Shown here one piece after another: positions 1 to 9,883 of a stretch of 64,000 nt of DNA. Origin of the DNA: Pachyseris speciosa (Eukaryota; Cnidaria; Anthozoa; Scleractinia; Pachyseridae). The DNA is taken from the NCBI GenBank assembly GCA_016490735.1, contig JAEMWC010000389.1:60001-124000 (forward strand). Reading direction: 5' to 3'. The notes below the pieces were generated by a model. The model worked only from the letters and a program-made list of their open reading frames with translations, did no database searches and was not told the DNA's origin. The position numbers and the translations under genes were made by a program. Each line of letters opens with the position of its first letter. The first letter of the stretch is position 1.

Positions 1-225
1 TATTATTATTACAGAACATCAGATCACCGAATGTTTCGATAGTCTCCATTTCGCCCTCTTCTGCTTCACAAAATCGACCCATCCTTTTCTCCGCTTTTCG
101 GCTTCTGGTCGTTCGTCGTCAAGAAATGGCCGTCGAGCGCAGCGATACACCCTTTTTCTTCTTTTTCTGGTTGCTGCAAGCAGCAGCAACGCAAATTGTC
201 GGGATTTTCTTCCCTCACAATCCAC
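1..225 (-). pseudogene. THAP zinc-finger fragment, frameshifted
   Basis: Read on the minus strand, this stretch gives WVDFVKQKRAKW followed by SKHSVI, which resembles the central part of a THAP (C2CH) DNA-binding domain. An upstream frame gives CSNQKKKKGVS, the usual start of the same domain, so at least one frameshift separates the two halves. The frame closes with TGA immediately before TGT TCT, where THAP proteins normally read C-S-(E/D)-H-F. The window edge removes what follows. It is most simply a relic of a THAP-encoding DNA transposon. A CRE-like TGACGTCA at 742-749 lies upstream of it. Confidence 0.55.
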
Positions 226-258
226 AAACAGTTAAGTGGAGATAAAGGAACATATAAT

Positions 259-700
259 CAGGGGCACCCAACGAGCCAAAGCAGCCAAAAGCTGTAGAAA
301 GGCATTTTTGAGTACCTTATGGTGTTTGAAGTCCGTTTAAAGTGATGTTTTGGTTATCTAGAAAACTTTGATCTGTTCGGATTTCCTAGCTGAAATGTTG
401 ATTGTCCGAAAGTTTTAGGGAACAAAATCACGGCTTTCTTTGAGAAAATACTAGCTGAAATGAACTTTCTAAAAACCTTTTTTTCTTTCCGAAAATGCTA
501 GCTGACGTTTTTTACTGCCAAAAACAGCAATAACAACCTTTCCGAAAACCTCAGGGGTTATGATTTCCACATTACGAATCTTTTAGGCCACGTTTTACTT
601 ACGAAAATCCGAGTGCACTCTTTAATCGACGCCGAAAGCCTTAGGCGAACTACCCTCCACCGAACAGATATCAACCGAAACTTGTTGTTGGGTGCTCCTG
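259..700 (+). mobile_element. MITE-A copy 1, 6-bp target duplication
   Basis: The element begins CAGGGGCACCCAAC and ends GTTGGGTGCTCCTG, which are imperfect inverted termini. It is flanked directly by TATAAT at 253-258 and again at 701-706, a 6-bp target-site duplication. No coding frame is visible in its roughly 440 bp. A second copy lies inverted at 63540-63957. The superfamily is uncertain because a 6-bp duplication is unusual. Confidence 0.85.
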
Positions 701-959
701 TATAATGAAGTCAATGCTCGAGGGAAAATCGATTCTTGAATTGACGTCACTAGTCCCATTCTCCCCGATTGTAGCCTTACTCGGACTTGAACCAAAATGG
801 CGCCTTTTTTGGCAGCATTTTCGGAAGTTTAAAAAATCGTAGAAAATCGAGGATTTAACCAAATCTAAAAATTCTTTCAAAATTGCACTCAAGAAAACAA
901 GTTTATTTCTTTACGACAGCAAAAAACTTAGGGGTTAGGTGCACTTTAATACCTTTCAT

Positions 960-1312
960 ATAAAAACACTAAAACACTAAATGTATTCATAGAAAAATTA
1001 GATCGATGCCATGTTCCGCATATAACTTGCCAAATTGCTGAAAATTAAAGGCCTTTGATGGACCAATGGGGACTAAGTTGCCGGTTCAAAATTACTCTAT
1101 CTGCAGCGTAATGTAGGGAACACAGTTGACGTTTTATGGCAAATTTGAGTCACTCCTCTACGGTAACCGTTCGAAGGTAGAGCAGCTGATTTAGTAAAAC
1201 AAATTGGCTGCGCTTATACGACGCACGAATACAGAGCCTAACTGCATGGCAACAGGTTTTAATACAAGTTCTAGCGTTTATTCTGGTGAAACTTGTGTTA
1301 ACAGCTTCCGAG
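960..1312 (+). other. Non-coding 5' exon unit of the GPCR pseudogene
   Basis: This stretch is paralogous to 14340-14640 upstream of the intact receptor at 16254 and resembles the units at 7300, 12950 and 21180. It ends at the conserved donor AG|GTGAG (intron from 1313). Unlike the intact paralog, the acceptor region is deleted here: the pyrimidine tract and CAG present at 16180-16193 have no equivalent between 1560 and 1611. The broken splice site fits the pseudogene state of the downstream receptor. Confidence 0.6.
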
Positions 1313-1610
1313 GTGAGGAATAAAACCATAAATGCAATCGATGGGGACAGGACTGGGGACAGTAGAAAGAGACGCTGCAAAGACTCAGTTTGATTGACTG
1401 AATATTTGACATGTTTGAAATTAAAATTCGCTTCTGTCAATATCATGCGCCGCATTTAATAAAAAGTGAAACACTGGGGAGAATTGGGCTTTAAAATGTT
1501 TTATAGCAGTTCATGTAGCATGGTTACGTATAAGGTACTGGAAAGCAGTTTCAACTTCCTTTCAATTTTTCTACACTTAAATGCAGGAAGAGCATTAAGT
1601 TTGCTTCAGG

Positions 1611-2534
1611 ATGTGTAATGTAACTAAAGAGGAACATTCTGCCGTTCAACTTAGCACTATCTGGTTTCCTGTTTTCATCGTTGAATTTACTGTGATATTT
1701 ATTATCAACACCGTCACTATCATCGCCTTTACAAGAAGCCGCCATTTACGCAAGCGCAGTACGTATCTGATAATAAACCTGACTGTGGCCGATTTACTGG
1801 TGGGAGCCGGCGTCACCGGACCTTTGAGAATCTACTATCTGTCTGCAGAATCCGGAAGTTGCTTTGGCTTCAAAGCAATGATTATCGATACCCTTTCCGG
1901 TATATTTCCAATATCGTCTCTAGCTAATCTTTCCCTGATCGCTTTAGAACGCCTTCAACCCTGCGCCTTCACTCAACACTTCATCCTTTTAGACATTGTT
2001 TAATTGAGAAATGGTTTTACTTTAAAATCATCATTTGCAGTTGGCTGCTAGCTTTAATTCTGGCATCTGTACATGCTACCCTTTATCTGTATTTATCAGA
2101 CGAGTCAGACGCTATAGGTAGTTATTGGTTAAGGACATCAGTTTCTGTCCTTACCCTTCTATCAGTCATTGTGTGTAACGTCATTATTACGGTAAATATC
2201 AAATGAAACCCTTCTCCTCATCCTTCCAGCGCTGTCGCTTCAGAAAGGAAACTCTCTGTAACCTTATTCATAGTTGCAGTTGTCTCTATGCTGCATGACC
2301 ATAGTGCCATGGGCTGTATACCACGGCTTACTTATACAATCAGCCGTCTGCGGACTGTCCAACACGACAGAGCCCTTTATTTTTCATTCGGTATCTTTCT
2401 TGCTTTATATGAATTCTATTGTCAATCTAGTGATATACGCCATACGATTGCAGGAGTTTAGGGAAGCCGACAGGGAACTTCTCCGTACAAAGAATTCGGG
2501 CTCCGCAAGAGTCCAACCTATTGAGGTTCACTAA
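1611..2534 (+). pseudogene. Class A GPCR pseudogene (subfamily beta)
   Basis: It is close to the intact receptor at 16254-17153 over its whole length. It keeps the TM2 motif NLTVADLLVGA, the TM3-end ERL, and the tail SARVQPIEVH. The lesions I can see are an insertion just after ERL at about 1951-1980 that breaks the frame, a CGA-to-TGA nonsense change at 2204-2206 (the paralog reads IKRNP), and a rearranged TM6 around 2288-2310. A degenerate TM7 replaces NPLIY with NLVIY. It cannot make a seven-helix receptor. Confidence 0.85.
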
Positions 2535-2828
2535 GTGTAGCGATATTATGGCAAAGCTCGGTTGCTGCAAACAACAAGGAATATGGAAGAGCCGGATCAA
2601 CAATTCAAATAGGAAGAGCCTCAGTTGATCACTCCTAATATTCCTCTATATCGCAGTTTGCTTACTCTTCTTACTCTTCTTCGTTTTGGTAAGAAGTCTC
2701 CTGTGTTCTTCGAACCTCTGAGCTTTCTTCTGCTGGAAAGAAGGCATAAAGGCGAAATCGTTTGTATAATACGCCCACTTCGTTCGCGACCCCTAGCTCA
2801 CTGCAAATGTCAGAAGTGTTAACTAGGC

Positions 2829-3204
2829 TTAACTCGACTCCTGCTGGTCTCCCCATAAAGTTGTATACTTTGTATACTTGACCTTTAGAATAGGATGTAT
2901 GTCTTTTAAAGATCTTCCTCTCTTGTATGATGGAATTGATGAATTAAATGCCATTTGCTCATTAAGATGTTCTTTAGGTAAGGCACAGATGGATTGAGTG
3001 TAATGGATTGAGTGTGACAAAAGGCAATATCTTCTTTCGCATTTTATGCTTCTGCCGGAGTGCCGACTTCCTGTCCGTAAATTTACTTCCGAGAGAACCT
3101 TGTTAACAAAGACCATCCGGCAGTCTCACCTCATACGCGCAAACGTGATTTAAAATCTCTTGTATTTCCGTCTTCAAAATAATTTTTGAAGAATTGACCT
3201 CGTC
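2829..3204 (-). pseudogene. PLE-B reverse transcriptase, C-terminal part
   Basis: The minus-strand frame includes LSEVNLRTG, a region like the PLE RT thumb linker, and ends SYKRGRSLKDI, a block characteristic of Penelope-like proteins before the GIY-YIG domain. No GIY-YIG domain follows. The frame upstream (3117-3204) contains stops. The N-terminal continuation lies at 5517-5774, beyond the PLE-A insertion. The paralog at 18720-19100 is uninterrupted. Confidence 0.65.
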
Positions 3205-3241
3205 CTTGATCAGTAAAACACGAAAATTTGGTTTATCAACG

Positions 3242-3272
<31 letters not shown>

Positions 3273-3275
3273 GGA

Positions 3276-3323
3276 TTCGATTAGCTGACGTTTCGAGCGT
3301 TAGCCCTTCGTCGGAGCGAATCG
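3276..3323 (-). ncRNA. Hammerhead-like motif in inverted PLE-A copy
   Basis: Mirror of the motif at 5341-5388, carried in the inverted arm. The same core blocks and closing GATTCG/CGAATC stem are present on the minus strand. Activity is not implied. Confidence 0.4.
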
Positions 3324-3370
3324 AGGAATTGTGGGTTGTGTATGGTTTATATACAGAAAATGGAGCTACG

Positions 3371-4141
3371 CTATTGGTGGTAACATGGTAACGTGAAAAA
3401 CAGGAATAAATTAATTGAATGAAAAGCGCTCGTTGATACCGTGGGGATTAAGGTGCCAATTTGAAAGATCAGTTTTTGCTCGAGATTTTTACGGCTTTCC
3501 GTGGTACCTTGATGTAGGGAAAGGCCGGAGATTGACATGTGTTGTTTGGAATGGTTAGGGAGATTAAAATGCCGAGCGACAGGTTTGGATGCGTCTTTGT
3601 CATCTTTCTCAACATCACGAAGATGTTCTCGGAATCGGTCACCTAGTCGTCTTCCTGTTTCGCCAATGTATAACTTTTTGCATAATGTGCAGGTTATGCA
3701 ATAGATAACATTTGCGGAGGTACACGTGAAACGATCAGTGATCTTAACAGATCGCTTAGGGCCCGATATTTTGTCAGTGTTTTGAATGAAAGGACAAGTT
3801 TTGCATCGCGAGCGCGCGCATTTAAAAGTGCCAGGTAGTTCAGTTGTTTTGAATGCGCTTTTAACTAGAAAGTTACCTACATTTTTGTCGCGTTTGAATG
3901 AAATCAGCGGTGGTTCCGAAAAGATTCTAGCAGTTTCTGGATCATTTTGCAGTATCTTAAAGTTGTTAAGAATGATGGCTTTAACTGGGTTATTATGCGG
4001 GTGAAATGTGAGGGTGAATGGAATTCTGTCATTCTTTTCCTTTTGTGACGTCTGTAGTGCTGACTGTTGATCAATCTGCTGAGCGCGGTGATGGCCCGAT
4101 TGAACTACAGAAACAGGATAGCCACGTTTCTCGAAAAAATG
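3371..4141 (-). pseudogene. Inverted 3' half of PLE-A ORF (GIY-YIG part)
   Basis: This frame repeats the plus-strand PLE-A protein from CHFFEKRGYP to beyond the GIY-YIG domain (LYIGETGRRLGDRFREHL). The C-terminus differs: here the protein reads IGTLIPTVSTSAF and runs on, whereas the plus copy reads IGTLNPHGINERF and stops, so a small indel separates them. It lacks the reverse transcriptase core and is best read as a by-product of insertion. Confidence 0.8.
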
Positions 4142-4151
4142 GCAATTCTTC

Positions 4152-5252
4152 AATCAGTACAACGGTCCTAAACCTGAACTCTACGGTCGCTACATTGACG
4201 ACTGTATCGGCGCAATTTCGTCTAGCAAGGAGGAAATCAATCAATTTATAACCGCCGTCAATTCCTTTCATCCGGCTCTAAAATATACCTGGGAAATTTC
4301 GGAAACTTCCCTGGCCTTTCTCGATATCAAAGTTTTTATCAGCGGCAACGGCTTATGTACCAGTGTGCACTACAAACCCACCGATTCTCACAGTTATTTG
4401 TTGTATTCATCTTCACATCCATCTCATGTCAAAAACGCCATTCCCTATTCTCAATTTCTTAGACTTCGACGTCTATGTAGTGATGACTCTGATTTTTCCA
4501 ACAAATCAGAGGAAATGTGCCATTTTTTCGAGAAACGTGGCTATCCTGTTTCTGTAGTTCAATCGGGCCATCACCGCGCTCAGCAGATTGATCAACAGTC
4601 AGCACTACAGACGTCACAAAAGGAAAAGAATGACAGAATTCCATTCACCCTCACATTTCACCCGCATAATAACCCAGTTAAAGCCATCATTCTTAACAAC
4701 TTTAAGATACTGCAAAATGATCCAGAAACTGCTAGAATCTTTTCGGAACCACCGCTGATTTCATTCAAACGCGACAAAAATGTAGGTAACTTTCTAGTTA
4801 AAAGCGCATTCAAAACAACTGAACTACCTGGCACTTTTAAATGCGCGCGCTCGCGATGCAAAACTTGTCCTTTCATTCAAAACACTGACAAAATATCGGG
4901 CCCTAAGCGATCTGTTAAGATCACTGATCGTTTCACGTGTACCTCCGCAAATGTTATCTATTGCATAACCTGCACATTATGCAAAAAGTTATACATTGGC
5001 GAAACAGGAAGACGACTAGGTGACCGATTCCGAGAACATCTTCGTGATGTTGAGAAAGATGACAAAGACGCATCCAAACCTGTCGCTCGGCATTTTAATC
5101 TCCCTAACCATTCCAAACAACACATGTCAATCTCCGGCCTTTCCCTACATCAAGGTACCACGGAAAGCCGTAAAAATCTCGAGCAAAAACTGATCTTTCA
5201 AATTGGCACTCTTAATCCCCACGGTATCAACGAGCGCTTTTCATTCAATTAA
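4152..5252 (+). CDS. PLE-A reverse transcriptase/GIY-YIG endonuclease, partial
   Basis: The open frame runs without a stop from the RT active site YGRYIDDCIGA (about 4182) to the stop near 5252. A methionine at 4365 is internal and is probably not the start. Order of blocks: RT palm with YxDD; LAFLDIKV; VHYKPTDSHSYL (thumb); FLRLRRLCSDDSDF; a C-x-R-x-R-C-K-x-C-P cysteine block; then the GIY-YIG nuclease, VIYCITC, LYIGETGRRLGDRFREHL. The expected N-terminal part of a PLE protein is missing, so this is a 5'-truncated copy of about 365 codons. In the cell the full protein would copy its RNA at a nicked target. Confidence in the family is high; autonomy is excluded. Confidence 0.88.
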   Translation, partial: NQYNGPKPELYGRYIDDCIGAISSSKEEINQFITAVNSFHPALKYTWEISETSLAFLDIKVFISGNGLCTSVHYKPTDSHSYLLYSSSHPSHVKNAIPYSQFLRLRRLCSDDSDFSNKSEEMCHFFEKRGYPVSVVQSGHHRAQQIDQQSALQTSQKEKNDRIPFTLTFHPHNNPVKAIILNNFKILQNDPETARIFSEPPLISFKRDKNVGNFLVKSAFKTTELPGTFKCARSRCKTCPFIQNTDKISGPKRSVKITDRFTCTSANVIYCITCTLCKKLYIGETGRRLGDRFREHLRDVEKDDKDASKPVARHFNLPNHSKQHMSISGLSLHQGTTESRKNLEQKLIFQIGTLNPHGINERFSFN

Positions 5253-5340
5253 TTTATTCCTGTTTTTCACGTTACCATGTTACCACCAATAGCGTAGCTC
5301 CATTTTCTGTATATAAACCATACACAACCCACAATTCCTC

Positions 5341-5388
5341 GATTCGCTCCGACGAAGGGCTAACGCTCGAAACGTCAGCTAATCGAAT
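5341..5388 (+). ncRNA. Hammerhead-ribozyme-like motif in PLE-A 3' region
   Basis: The order GATTCG ... CCGACGA, a GGGC-TAAC-GCTC mini-hairpin, GAAAC, GTC ... CGAATC resembles a minimal type I hammerhead, which is documented in Penelope-like elements. The outer stem GATTCG/CGAATC pairs perfectly. The core reads CCGACGA where the consensus is CUGANGA, so the invariant U4 position is a C, and there is an extra A before stem II. This copy may therefore be inactive. Confidence 0.5.
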
Positions 5389-5390
5389 CC

Positions 5391-5421
<31 letters not shown>

Positions 5422-5453
5422 CGTTGATAAACCAAATTTTCGTGTCTCACTTC

Positions 5454-5498
<45 letters not shown>

Positions 5499-5516
5499 TT
5501 TCACTTGATCAGTAAA

Positions 5517-5774
5517 CCCTTTCTTGACGCCTGGAGCGTGGCAGGAAGAAACATGCGCGTATTGAAACGTCTCAGTAGGTTTGAAGTCAAAGACAGAGTC
5601 TTTGCTGAATTTTTTACCTTTAAAGATTGTTGTGTCTAGAAAACTTATTTCCTTCTCTGATATTTCAGCCGTGAATTTGATGGTTGGATGATGCCTGTTT
5701 GATTCTAAAACAAAAAGACATATCTCCTCTCTTGTAGTGTCCCACAAAGAGAACACGTCATCAATGTATCCCAC
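5517..5774 (-). pseudogene. PLE-B reverse transcriptase palm fragment
   Basis: The minus-strand frame begins GYIDDVFSLWDTT, the YxDD active site of a Penelope-type RT, followed by NRHHPTIKFTAEIS, ISFLDTTIFKG and FQYAHVSSCHAPGVKKGF. The frame runs directly into the target duplication of PLE-A. The nearly identical paralog is at 19100-19370. Upstream RT motifs are absent. Confidence 0.75.
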
Positions 5775-6999
5775 TCACGTGGTTTCGTTCTACTTTTGTT
5801 GATAATTTCTTTCTCTACCTCAGACATAAAATTGTTTGCGAAGGTAAATGCCATTTAGTGCCTTTTGCGGTTCCATCTGTGGTTATCTGGGAGTAAAAGG
5901 GACTTTTTGTTTGCAGTGTGAACACAGTACAAACATAATGACATATTAGCAACATATCCGCATGAACATAACGACATAAAGATAAACCGATATTTTTCGT
6001 ATGTTGTTATGTCGCTAGTGTGAGCCAGGCTTAATAGTTCTCAAAGGGAGTGCGTTGGTGTCAGACGTGCGTAGTCCTTCTTCCCGTGGGAGGTTACTGT
6101 GTATAGGCAAGTGACATCTATTGAGACTAGAATTGTATTCTGGGACATTAGTCCTTTCATGAGAATGAACTGATATGAAAATCATATATTTGAAATGCGC
6201 ATTAAAGAATGAATATGAAAATCGAAGTTACTGCGATAACTACTGCGATGTTCATATTCATTCTTTAGTCCTTTCGATAGAATTAATGAAGTCTGTCATA
6301 TCTTTGTGATACGATTTCTGTGTTTTTGCTATAGGCTGAAGGATGTTGTCTATGAATGATGATATTCGTTCTGTATGGCCACCACAGCCCCAAATTATCG
6401 GTCGTCTGACCGGATTTTATTCAGTGTGAATCTTTGTAAGTGTGTAAAACACTGGTATGCGAGGTTGATTAGGTGTCTGAGAAAGCCATTTATACTTCAT
6501 ATCGTCTGTATGACCTGTATGACTCCCAAGGTGCAGGGTCAGTCGGCCAATATGACATTTTCGCGCCAAAACTTACATACCACATAAGTTACGTATTAAT
6601 GTTTATTAACACTTTCCTACCCGACGCGAAGTGAAGTGGGGGTAATATGCAAACGATTTCGCTTTTACGTCCACTTTCCAGCAGGGGAAAGCCCAGAAGG
6701 TTTGAAGAACACTAGCGACTTCTTTTACAAAGCGAAGAAGAGTAAGCAAAGAATTCGCACGCTACTGGGCCCTCGAATACTCGAAATCGAGCAATATTCG
6801 ACATCCTAAACCGCTCGTGGTTTGACTTCTTCATTTTTTACTTCAGTGTAGGTTTACAATATTAGCTGCAGCGTAGCTAAGTCTTGCAATAGCGACTCAT
6901 TTTCGGAGGATTAAAAAGGCGAAGTTAAGGAAAAATGCACAATGTTGGATTTGAAGGGGGTTAAAAATTAAAATTTAGAATGAATAATTAAAAGACAAC

Positions 7000-7640
7000 C
7001 AGCAGATAAGCCATGAAAAGGGAGTTCGTTGTTTGCTATTTTATTTCGGCTAAAACACGTAAGAAAAAAAACAAAAAACAAACCAAAAAAAAAAAAACAT
7101 CTCAGTTATCTCTATCCAGCGGATAAATTGTATTGCAGCTGACACAACTAATTTATCCGTTGGATGGCGATTTATCCGATAGACAGAGTTATCCGCTTTT
7201 AAACAATAATAAACAATACAATTTTAGATAGAGTTATCCGCTTTTTAAACAACCGGGGCCAGGTGAAAACATCTGAAGTAAGAACTTAGCCAATCGAAAT
7301 AAAGCGTTAATTCATTTCATACACAAACAGCGAATGTTTAATACTTATGATTAGATTGATGTCATGATCCGTTAATAAACTTGTCAAATTTACAGAAATA
7401 AAGCGCTTTCGTTGGACCAATTCTATTTTCAATTAAAGTTAGGGGAGCTTTCCTTCCACAGTTGGCGCTTTATGGTAATTTGCGTCAATCTGCTACCGTT
7501 TGAAGGTAGAGCAGATGACTTCAAGCAAATTGACTTTGCTTCTATCGACGAGAGAATACAAAGCCTACTAACTGGCAATAGTTTTCGATACAAATTCAAG
7601 AATGAATTCTGGTGAAACTCGTGCCATCAAGTTAGAACAG
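7000..7640 (+). other. Upstream unit and non-coding 5' exon of the GPCR at 8199
   Basis: Paralogous to 12530-13308 and 21160-21459. It contains the repeated block GGTGAAAACATCTGAAG and ends with the donor GAACAG|GTGAGT. The predicted 5'UTR intron is 7641-8148, ending TTTTTCAG. The conservation of donor and acceptor across paralogs is the support for transcription; no open frame is present in the exon. Confidence 0.55.
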
Positions 7641-7841
7641 GTGAGTGAATATGCAATGGGAAACAAAAGAAAGACACGGCGTGCATAACTCGATTGAATA
7701 ATTGAAACCGTAATTTGAAACAGTGAAAGATCTAAAGATCTATGATTTAATTTCGCGTCTTTGTGGCTACTATGATAAAAGTGAAACTGTTGAAGGAACT
7801 GGGTGTAGAATTATTTCGTTACATTTCATGTTGCATGATAA

Positions 7842-8086
7842 GAGGCCTTCCGAGGGATAGAAGCAACAAGCGACATGGCTCCGAAAACAGGCGACAATCT
7901 TCTCCCATAACACCGACATCTGACAGAAATTGGCAGGAAACACGCGACAGTTTACGACAGCGACAATTCACTTTCCATTCCTCTTTGTTTTCGTTGCTAC
8001 AGCGACATTTGTCCTAATGAAACTAGCGACAGACAGAGTCGTAAACGAGCGTGAAAGCGACACCAGACCACCCCTTGGAAGGCCTC
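7842..8086 (+). mobile_element. MITE-B copy 1 in the 5'UTR intron
   Basis: Termini GAGGCCTTCC and GGAAGGCCTC are inverted repeats, flanked by TGATAA at 7836-7841 and 8087-8092. The interior is rich in short GCGACA repeats. Copies sit at the same position in the introns at 13524-13769 and 21670-21872, so the insertion predates duplication of these units. Confidence 0.8.
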
Positions 8087-8198
8087 TGATAACCTACTGT
8101 AGTGGAAATCGTAACTTCATTTCGATTCTTCTACACTTTATTTTTCAGTTTGATGAGCCGAGGACTAAAGAAGGAAGAACATTAAGATTTCCTTCAGG

Positions 8199-9071
8199 AT
8201 GACTAACGAGACAGAACAGGAACATTCGGACCATTCTGTGCAAAAACTTAGTGCCATCTCGGTTGCTGTTTTCATCGCTGAATTTGCTGTGATAGTTATC
8301 ATCAACGCCTTCACCATCGTCGCCTTCAAAAGAAACCGCCCTTTACGGAAGCGCAGCACGTACCTGATAATAAACCTGACCGTAGCTGATTGGCTGGTGG
8401 GAGCCATCACGGGACCTTTGGAATTTTATTACCTGGGTGTAAAAACTTGGAATTGGCAAGAACTCATTATGATTACCTTTTCCGAAATATTTCCATTGGC
8501 TTCCCTAACTAATCTTTCCTTGATTTCTTTAGATCGCCTTCACGCAACAGTTTATCCTTTTAGGCATTGTTTAACTGGGAAATGGTTTTACTTAAAAATC
8601 ATCTTTTGTAGTTGGTTGCTAGCTTTACTCGTTTCATCTACGAATGTCATCCTTTCTCTGTATATACATTCAGCTGGTTCTGGCTTATTGATGTCATTTC
8701 TTTTCCTCACCCTCCTAACAGTCGCAGTGTCTAACATCATTATTACTACAAAGATCAAGCACAACCCTCCTCCTCATCCTTCCAGCGCTGTCGCTTCAGA
8801 AAGGAAACTCTCAGTGACCTTATTCATAGTTACTGTTGCCTCTATGCTGACCATTCTACCATGGGTTGTTTTTCAAGGCTTAGATACTCAATCAGCCCAA
8901 CTATCCAACTATGCAACTATTCAGCATGTCTTGTTTTATATGAATTCAATAGTTAATCCATTGATCTACGCCATACGAATGCAGGAGTTTAGGAAAGCGG
9001 TCAGGGAACTTGTCTGTAAAAATAAGTCGGGCTCCGCAAGAGTCCAACCGATTGAGTTTCATGTCATGTAG
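8199..9071 (+). CDS. Class A (rhodopsin-like) GPCR, subfamily alpha, intact
   Basis: A 290-residue single coding exon. It has an extracellular N-terminus with a glycosylation sequon at N3, seven hydrophobic segments, NLTVADWLVG in TM2 (D64), LDRLHATVYPFRH at the end of TM3 (residues 111-123), LTILPW in TM6 and NSIVNPLIYAIR in TM7 (249-260). The canonical DRY is DRL. I see no cysteine at the usual TM3 start, so the conserved TM3-ECL2 disulfide is probably absent, as in some MECA-type receptors. The ATG at 8199 is chosen because it aligns with the start in paralogs and lies about 50 bp after a good acceptor. It should be a plasma-membrane receptor; the ligand is unknown. Confidence 0.9.
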   Translation: MTNETEQEHSDHSVQKLSAISVAVFIAEFAVIVIINAFTIVAFKRNRPLRKRSTYLIINLTVADWLVGAITGPLEFYYLGVKTWNWQELIMITFSEIFPLASLTNLSLISLDRLHATVYPFRHCLTGKWFYLKIIFCSWLLALLVSSTNVILSLYIHSAGSGLLMSFLFLTLLTVAVSNIIITTKIKHNPPPHPSSAVASERKLSVTLFIVTVASMLTILPWVVFQGLDTQSAQLSNYATIQHVLFYMNSIVNPLIYAIRMQEFRKAVRELVCKNKSGSARVQPIEFHVM

Positions 9072-9118
9072 TGATATCGTGGCAAAGCTCGGTTGCTTCA
9101 AAGCGAACTTGTCTAAAG

Positions 9119-9235
9119 GTGATGTTACACGAGCCGACCTTTAATGCCAATTTTTAACTCAACATTGTTGTGTTAAAAGTTGTCTCGTGTAACATGGCAC
9201 ACAAGGCGATTTTTAACCCAACATTTTCCTGAGGA

Positions 9236-9287
<52 letters not shown>

Positions 9288-9507
9288 GAATTAGTGTGTT
9301 GGAGTTGGTGCATGTAACACCCCGCAACATCATCCTAGAATGCACCAAAATACGTACACTCATGTCCACCGCATTTGTCGAGCAGGAGCCCGGGCTCAAA
9401 CGTTGCGAGCATTGCTGCGTTAAAAATCGTCTCGTGTAACATACCGTTGTCTACCATTGCCTTAACAAAGTTGCGTTAAAAGTTGTCTCTTGTATGTAAC
9501 ATGGATT
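9119..9507 (+). mobile_element. MITE-C, GATGTTACACGAG-type, nested
   Basis: GATGTTACACGAG at 9120 recurs inverted as CTCGTGTAACAT at about 9182 and 9431, and in altered form (CTCTTGTATGTAACAT) near 9487-9502. The first 74 bp form a short hairpin. An internal palindrome around 9245-9282 has arms reading TGTTGCAGGTTTTTGAA and TTCAAAAACCTGCAACA. No coding capacity is visible. It looks like a non-autonomous element that has been hit or duplicated internally. It lies in the 3' flank of the GPCR, whose usual downstream block (AACAATTCAAATAGG) resumes at about 10297. Confidence 0.6.
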
Positions 9508-9883
9508 AAAAATAAACATCAAAAAAGACTAACATCAGATTAAAAATTTAATTAAATTAAAAATTAAAATAAATAAAATAAATGAGCTTATTGATGACTC
9601 AGTGGTGAGATTTGTCGAGTTGTTCACATGCCGGTAAACAGAACCGGGTTTAATGTTCGTTTGACACATGCATGCGTTACCATGGTTACATTACAGCCTA
9701 ACAGCCAGATTTTCAACAAAAAAACTAAGATAATAAGGTGTGTTTTTTCAACGTTTTGGTTTTGGGCTTGTAAAATTGGGAGATTTTTACATGGATCGAT
9801 TTGTCAAATAGTATAGTTGAGCGAACTGTTTTCAAGTTTCAAAGGAATAGAGTGTATACAAAACCTGGGCTAGGCCATGGCCT

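Larger units (their letters stand above)
3218..5503 (+). mobile_element. PLE-A insertion with inverted 5' copy and 13-bp TSD
   Basis: A Penelope-like element on the plus strand (about 4142-5503) is preceded by an inverted copy of its own 3' half (3218-4141), giving near-identical arms of about 920 bp around a 377-bp loop. The whole unit is flanked by CTTGATCAGTAAA at 3205-3217 and at 5504-5516, a 13-bp target duplication. The paralogous site at about 19107-19120 has no insertion. The element therefore landed inside an older PLE-B copy. Arm identity is very high, so the insertion looks young. Confidence 0.85.
2668..6930 (-). mobile_element. PLE-B copy 1, foldback-shaped, interrupted by PLE-A
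   Basis: This is a Penelope-like retroelement block on the minus strand, paralogous to 18421-21075. Its two ends (2668-2800 and about 6620-6790) are inverted copies of each other. The reverse transcriptase remnant is split by the PLE-A insertion at 3218-5503. The left arm is shorter than in the 18-21 kb copy. Between 5905 and 6030 lies a small repeat containing AACATAACGACATAA, also present at 19510-19630. At 6160-6260 there is SINE-tail-like sequence. Confidence 0.7.

Noticed and set aside
4365..5252. Methionine at 4365 as the true start of the PLE protein
   Set aside because: The same frame is open upstream and contains the YxDD active site, so this methionine is internal.
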